Of a stretch of DNA of 64,000 nucleotides, positions 59,156 to 64,000 are shown one piece after another. Within the stretch, counting starts at the first letter, position 1. Each line of letters starts with the position of its first letter. The position numbers and the translations under genes were made by a program. This stretch comes from Gnetum montanum (Eukaryota; Streptophyta; Gnetopsida; Gnetales; Gnetaceae), in the NCBI GenBank assembly GCA_015680685.1, contig MNCI01017633.1:142126-206125 (forward strand). The letters are read 5' to 3'. The notes under the pieces are model-generated. The model searched no databases and was not told the origin of the DNA. It worked only from the letters and a program-made list of their open reading frames with translations.

Positions 59156-59559
59156 AAGAGATACTTTTTTGATATTTAAAACATAAGTAAAAATAAGTAA
59201 ATGTGGTTATTAAAAATGCAAACGAACTTAGGCTACATGCATAAGGCTATGTGCATAAAGTGTAAAACAAAAATTGCATATTTAGTAAACTATAAATGAA
59301 AAGTATGGCTATATGGCTATCAATGCATCTAGTCATAGAGGCATGAGAAGGTTAAGGTAAATTTCACTTATGTAGATTCTTCCTAATCTTTGCAAGATTA
59401 GGGAGTGAGTAAGGCCTATTTTGCATAAGCTTGTATTCGCCATCCCCTTTTCTTATGATGTTAAAGGGGAGTTCATCCCATAATGTATCACATTTCTTCT
59501 CATTGTTATTATTGGTTGTCTTAGGGTTTTTCTTTTCATGGCTAGGAGCTTCTTCTTAA
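59156..59559 (-). other. TatC post-protease tail
   Basis: A broken - strand frame beyond the HGDN block of the protease, without motifs, then noncoding AT-rich DNA. Confidence 0.4.
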
Positions 59560-60191
59560 AGCTCCACTTCAGACTCCTACTCTATGTCCACGTTGTTGAC
59601 AACTAGGGGAGCTACATTGTCACCATGGATTATGATTGCACCTCCCTCATAAGGAAGATGAATTTCTTGATGGATGGGCGAGGAGACAGCTCATAATTGA
59701 GCCAACCAAGGTCTTCCTAGGATCAAGTTGAACCCTGGTATCTCTTCCACCACCAAAAAGTTTTCAATGGTAGGAAATTATTCTCCAGCTACAAACTCTA
59801 AGGAGATAGACCCCTTGACAACAACTCTTGATCCATTGAAGGACTCAAGAGTTGTAGTGGTCATAGGTTGTACCTACTCAATTAAGCCCAAGTGTTCAAT
59901 GATGGTGCATGGGATGACATTTATTGTAGCTTCATCATCAACATGCACCTAATGTATTTTAAATTTTCCTATGCATATGGTTATGAATAAAGGAGTTGTA
60001 GTCACCTTGCCGTTTTTGGGATTAACCTTAACTTTGCTATCACAAAATGTTAAGGGTGGTGACTTCTCTTTCCTTAATGAGGGAGGAATCATCACTACAT
60101 GGATGGCTTTCTTGTTAGCAAGAATATCCTCACTAACTGGTATGAAAGTCAACATTTTGACCAACACCTCACAATGTGTGGCACAAGTCAT
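59560..60191 (-). pseudogene. TatC aspartic protease, decayed
   Basis: The open run 60191-59949 begins the protease part (MTCATHCEVLVKML, FCDSKVKVNPKNG), followed after a stop by VHVDDEATINVIPC (DDE at the DTG position), ESFNGSRVVVKGSISLEFVAGE and FNLILGRPWLA. It then gives the SSPIHQEIHLPYEGGAIII connector. Residue order is that of TatB. Stops break it; the G-R-PWL block is better preserved here. Confidence 0.82.
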
Positions 60192-62300
60192 GATTAGGTC
60201 ATATAAGCTTAAAGTTGTGTTTTTTTCTTGAGTGATTGCCTGACTTGGTTCATTACACTGAGGAATTTTTTGTCATTGGCTATGGACTTGTCACCTTGGT
60301 TGTGCTTTACTTCCTCCATGTGCCCCAAAATGCAAACTTTAGTTTTAGGTTGTAGCTATTTTGGCTCTTTTTGGTTGTTTTGGTTGTGGGCTTTAGTATC
60401 CTCTTGTGGCTTGTTGGTTGAAGGATATGGGGTAGAGGATGTCATAGGTATAGCCAAAATGGGAGTGGGCTTTGATGTGCCCACTTCCTTTTGTGCCTTC
60501 AACTACTTATCGCCCTTATTGTCAAGCTTTTTCTTATGCTTCTTTCCTTGTTTGGCTATAGCCCTTGGGTTGTCAACCACTAGCTATAGGGAAGAGGTAA
60601 TAGCATTGGCCACCATAGGGGGGGGGGTGTTATTGTTTGGGCTATGGTTATTTGGGTTATATTGGGTTGAGAGACTTTGATTAAAAAAGGTTCTCTTGGA
60701 GGCATTTGTGATGATACTCTCACAATGAAGAGAGATCTTGAGCTATGGGAAGCTGAAGAAACTCTTTCATTATAGAGGGGTACCTGGATCACAAATGGTT
60801 CTCTTGTAGGTCTCTAGTTGTCATCAATTTTGAATGCTAAGATAACATAAAGGCTATCATCATCATTAAAAGGGTCTTTGTAGACTTGCATTGACTAGTT
60901 TTGTGGCCAAACTAGGTTAGAAGCATCTAAGACTAGCTCCCCCTATCTATCATCCTTTGCAGGTCATCTTTCAGTGGGAGATGGAAGTTTGTATCATGAC
61001 CAAGAAGTTGATGATAATGATAGAAGTGATCTACCTTAAAGTATCTAGGAAACTAAGGATCTTCCTTCATTTCCTGAGTGGGACCCTTGGCTATTTCACA
61101 TAGTTGCATATGTTTCTTTTGAGCAACTTTGGTCATTTTTTTATGTTGTATGCATTTACTTCTTAACAATTGGTCTAGCAATTCAAATGGTTTTAGTGGT
61201 AATCTACTATATTTAGACCTATCCTTCCTTTCAAAGTTAGGTCTACTTGTTGTTAATGTAGTGGTCCTAGAAGTTGATGATTGGTTATTGTAGTCATTAG
61301 TGGGGGCCTTAGATGGGTTAACCTTCAGCCCTTGGTTCATGGTCTTGGCTTCTTTGGTTACAGTTGCTATGGTACTAATGTTTTTTGCTCTTTTCCTTGT
61401 CTCTTTTAGTATGTTGGTTTTGATATGATATATAGGTTGAATCATGGCTAGCCTTTGTGATATCCTCTATGTTTTTAGTTTGTGAGAATACTTGGCTAGG
61501 AGATCATGGATCAAGGTAGTAGAGTTTAGACTTGATGAAGTCATTAATTGCTCCTTTGAATATGGCTAACAAGTGGGCTTCAGCTATGGTCTCTAGTATT
61601 TCATTTATTAGTCTATTCCACTATTGAATGAATTTTTATACAAGTTCTACAAGCCCTTGCTTGACCTTCATGAGTTGGTTAGGCATTGTGTCAGGCTTTA
61701 AGTTATATTTGAAGTGATTGACAAGCTAGGCTACTGAGTCTTCTAGAGAAGATATAGATCCCCTAGGTAATGCATGATACTAATCAAGTTCTTTTCTAGT
61801 CAAAGACATAGGGAAAATCCTCATGATGGTATGAGGCCATGTTTGCAAGAGCAAACATTTTGATCGAAAGGTAATAAGATGAGCATTAGGGTCACCTTCT
61901 TTGTTATATTTACCAATAGTGGAATGGGAACACCAAGAGAAAGTTTCAAGGGTGGGACTATAAGACTTGTAGGATCATCCTGATATAAGTCCATAATCTT
62001 GATGATTTTTGTGGTAGAGGCTTTAAGCCTCTTCAGTTCCTCTGTTAAGTCTTGGATCATTTGAAAGGCTTGATCCAATCCTTCCAGTGGCCCCATAGTT
62101 TGCGAGGTTTGTATGTAAGGTTATGGCATTTGTTGTGAGGATTGTGGCCTTGTTATGGGTTTTATGATAGAAGGAAAAGATTGCACTATGGTTATGGATT
62201 TTAGGCCAAATAAAGAAAAAGATGTTTGTGGTAGCACTTGAGGCACAAATAGGACAAATGTGGTGCATGATCCTTATGTTGCAGGGGTTCTAATCGTGGA
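60192..62300 (-). pseudogene. TatC gag, decayed
   Basis: Open runs 62268-62023, 62096-61821, 61445-61053 and 60792-60580. Blocks match TatB: LTEELKRLKAS, MDLYQDDPTSLIVPPL, NDFIKSKLYYLD, IEDITKASHDSTYISYQNQH, and the knuckle as YHYHQLLGHDTNFH where the two outer Cys are lost (Tyr and His). The tail holds PFLIKV words like TatB PFVIKV. Frames shift between blocks. Confidence 0.7.
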
Positions 62301-63914
62301 TCCCATGTGAGTAGTTCAAAGATTTGTAGTGGTAAAAGCCACCATTAATGATTTTGTATATAGTGGCTATGTTGCAAATGGAATTGATTCATTATAGTCT
62401 ATTATTTGTGGCATTGACTGAGTGTGATGTCTAGCTACAACCAATGTAGGATCTACTGTAGTAGGGCATGGAGGAGTGGAAGACAGTGGCATCATGCCCA
62501 TGGAGAAAACAAAGGCATTAGGTGAAGGTCTTATGACATTAGGGGATGTTTGTTAGAACAATCCTTCAAGGATGTTTTCAGGCTTAGATTCTACCTTAAA
62601 TTCATCCTCCTCTTCCTGTTGTTCCCCAAAGGTAGGTTGGTCATCTTCCTCTTCTATGGTAATCAATTAAGCTAAGATGCTAAAATAGATGTCATTAAGG
62701 GAAATTTCTTCATATAGGGAAGGGATGTGCTCTTTCCCATCCCTGTGTATGAGCTCAAACTCTCTTTTGGCCTCAACTTCAATTCACTGAATTAACATGC
62801 CTTCTTGTATTTTGACACAAATGAAGTTATAACGATCTTCATTTATGGTTGCAAAATTAGGACTCTCCCCTCTAACTCTCAAAGATCACCTATATTTAAT
62901 GATTGCAGGTTCTTTGAGAACATACACCCTCATGACTTATTGGTTATGATCTTTTCCAGTGAAGGTGAAGGAAAATTTGTTGGATATTTGAAAATGCATG
63001 GTTATAGTGCTGATACTTGCTTAAGAATAGGTTATACATGTTAAGATAGGAGTAAATTCTAGTGAAAGGAATTCAAAGACTCTTAGAGAAAATGAAAATG
63101 AAAAAAAATGATATACTTACCATAATTAGTAAGTAGGGGATAAGGAAGGTTTACCCCTTTACCAAAAATAGAATATTGACAACGTCAACTTTAAACTTAA
63201 CCAAAGTTGGCTTCCCAAGTGACTCTAAACTGGGTATGGAAAAGGGAAAAAGAAAGGGATGGTGAGATAATGGAAATCTCACAATTTCTTATTTCAACAT
63301 TAGAGAGAGTGGGGAAAGTTTGAAGACCAAAATGGAAACTTGGCAGTTTCCAAATATGAATTTGATAGGTTACCAACTTTCACCAAAAAGGAGGAAAAAG
63401 TAGGCTTGGTTGGTATGGAAACCAATGTTGGTTTAGTAACAAAGATTATGGCAACAAAAATTAAATATTTATCAAGGCTTCCACATTGGCTTTGTTCTAA
63501 GAATGCATAATATATGTTATGAAATTCTAGCATCCAAACCATCTATAACTTCCACACTGAGGTTTCTACCATGGGGGGGAGTAAAGGTACCATTGGATTC
63601 CTTGGGAGTTTTGGCTAGAAAAATGACTTTCAAATTGTAACAACAATAGATCTAGTTATAAAATTGGTTTCAAACTCCACCAATGTTGGCCTCCCAACTG
63701 CTTCCATGCTGGTTATGGTAGAGGGAAAAAAGGAGGGGTGAGATGATGGGAATCTCACACTTCCTACCTCAACATTGATGAGGGAAAGGTTGAAAACCAA
63801 AGTGGAAAGTTAGTGTTTTTCCACTAAAATTGGTTTTAGATAGCTTCTAATTCTCTCAGCTTGCAAAATGAAGGGGAAAGTCAACTCATGGATGAGTTAA
63901 ACCACCCATGTTTA
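62301..63914 (-). repeat. TatC leader with a 478-bp duplication
   Basis: Contains the leader word CACAAATGAAGTTATA shared with TatB (about 62815). Two diverged copies of a block lie about 478 bp apart, marked by GTTGGCTTCCC (63206) and GTTGGCCTCCC (63684), each followed by GAGGGAAAA or similar and TCTCACA. No 5' LTR partner was found. A + strand frame at 62805-63044 shows no known motif. Confidence 0.5.
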
Positions 63915-64000
63915 TGTTGGCGACCATTTGGGACGCGATCGCCAACGAGTGTCCTCGAACAGCATTTAGGTGCTTGCTGGTCTCTGGCAACACCAAGGCC
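63915..64000 (-). mobile_element. Edge of an LTR, inverted copy of the solo LTR end
   Basis: Starts TGTTGGCGACC on + and equals, reversed, the last 86 bp of 30301-31736, with 8 differences (7 transitions) and no indel. The rest lies outside the window. CpG sites are well kept. Confidence 0.75.

Larger units (their letters stand above)
44272..64000 (-). mobile_element. TatC: Tat-like Ty3/gypsy element, 5' LTR outside window
   Basis: The 3' LTR (44272-45779) starts TGTTGGAACC and ends GTGGTGTTTCA; the base stretch before it is CCTTA, whose partner is not in the window. On the - strand follow polypurine tract, integrase, two RNase H regions, RT, a 9.5-kb intervening region with tandem repeats and an antisense gene, protease, gag and leader. 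The archaeal-type second RNase H supports the Tat lineage. It is inserted in the LINE RT. An unrelated LTR starts at 63915 inside it or its flank. Confidence 0.85.

Noticed and set aside
49530-59559. A simple independent insertion between RT and protease of TatC
   Set aside because: No pair of TE ends or TSD was found at the edges, and the AGTTTAAGGC motif occurs on both sides. Left open rather than called.
60228-60680. 150-codon + strand ORF with Cys-rich, hydrophobic look
   Set aside because: Opposite TatC gag-protease linker. The hydrophobic look comes from the reverse of Pro-, Lys- and Gln-rich sequence.
63915-64000. Conserved 86-bp motif as a SINE or small RNA gene
   Set aside because: No convincing A and B boxes. 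The TSD and TGTTGG/CCAACA ends at 30301-31736 show that it is the end of an LTR.

Overview
This is plant nuclear DNA of the kind found in very large, repeat-filled genomes (a gymnosperm or similar would fit; the species cannot be read from the window). No intact host gene, tRNA, rRNA or CRISPR array is visible. Almost every base belongs to decayed retrotransposons. The DNA is AT-rich and CpG-poor, and most coding frames are broken by nonsense codons, largely TAG.

The first 44.3 kb is a nest four insertions deep, supported by target-site duplications (TSDs). A LINE on the + strand (1-1069 and 42942-44271) was hit by a Tat-like Ty3/gypsy element on the - strand, called TatA here (1070-42941, TSD CAAAG/TAAAG). 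TatA was hit near its 3' end by an Athila-like element on +, AthA (3381-32792, TSD CTAAT). AthA was split in its reverse transcriptase by a related element on -, AthB (7890-26029, TSD AACCC/AATCC). AthB was split in its third ORF by a Tat-like element on -, TatB (10656-19629, TSD GTTGG). AthA also carries a solo LTR of another family (30301-31736, TSD CTTCT).

From 44272 to the right edge lies a further Tat-like element on -, TatC, inserted in the same LINE. It has a 3' LTR, polypurine tract, integrase, two RNase H regions, reverse transcriptase, protease and gag; its 5' LTR is outside the window. Between its protease and reverse transcriptase sits about 9.5 kb of unusual DNA: an array of about 185-bp units that each hold an inverted repeat, and next to it, on the opposite (+) strand, a decayed gene with several introns whose splice phases agree. 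Another LTR begins at 63915, inverted relative to the solo LTR.

Functional logic: AthA and TatC carry, or carried, pol. AthB (gag plus third ORF, no pol) and TatB (gag-protease only) look non-autonomous, probably moved by relatives with matching termini. AthA and AthB share a tRNA-Asp-type primer site and a third ORF with a globular domain plus coiled coils. TatA, TatB and TatC share a second type of primer site and/or a common polypurine tract, and TatB and TatC share a degenerate repeat of about 33 bp. Element names (TatA, AthA and so on) are labels for this report only.
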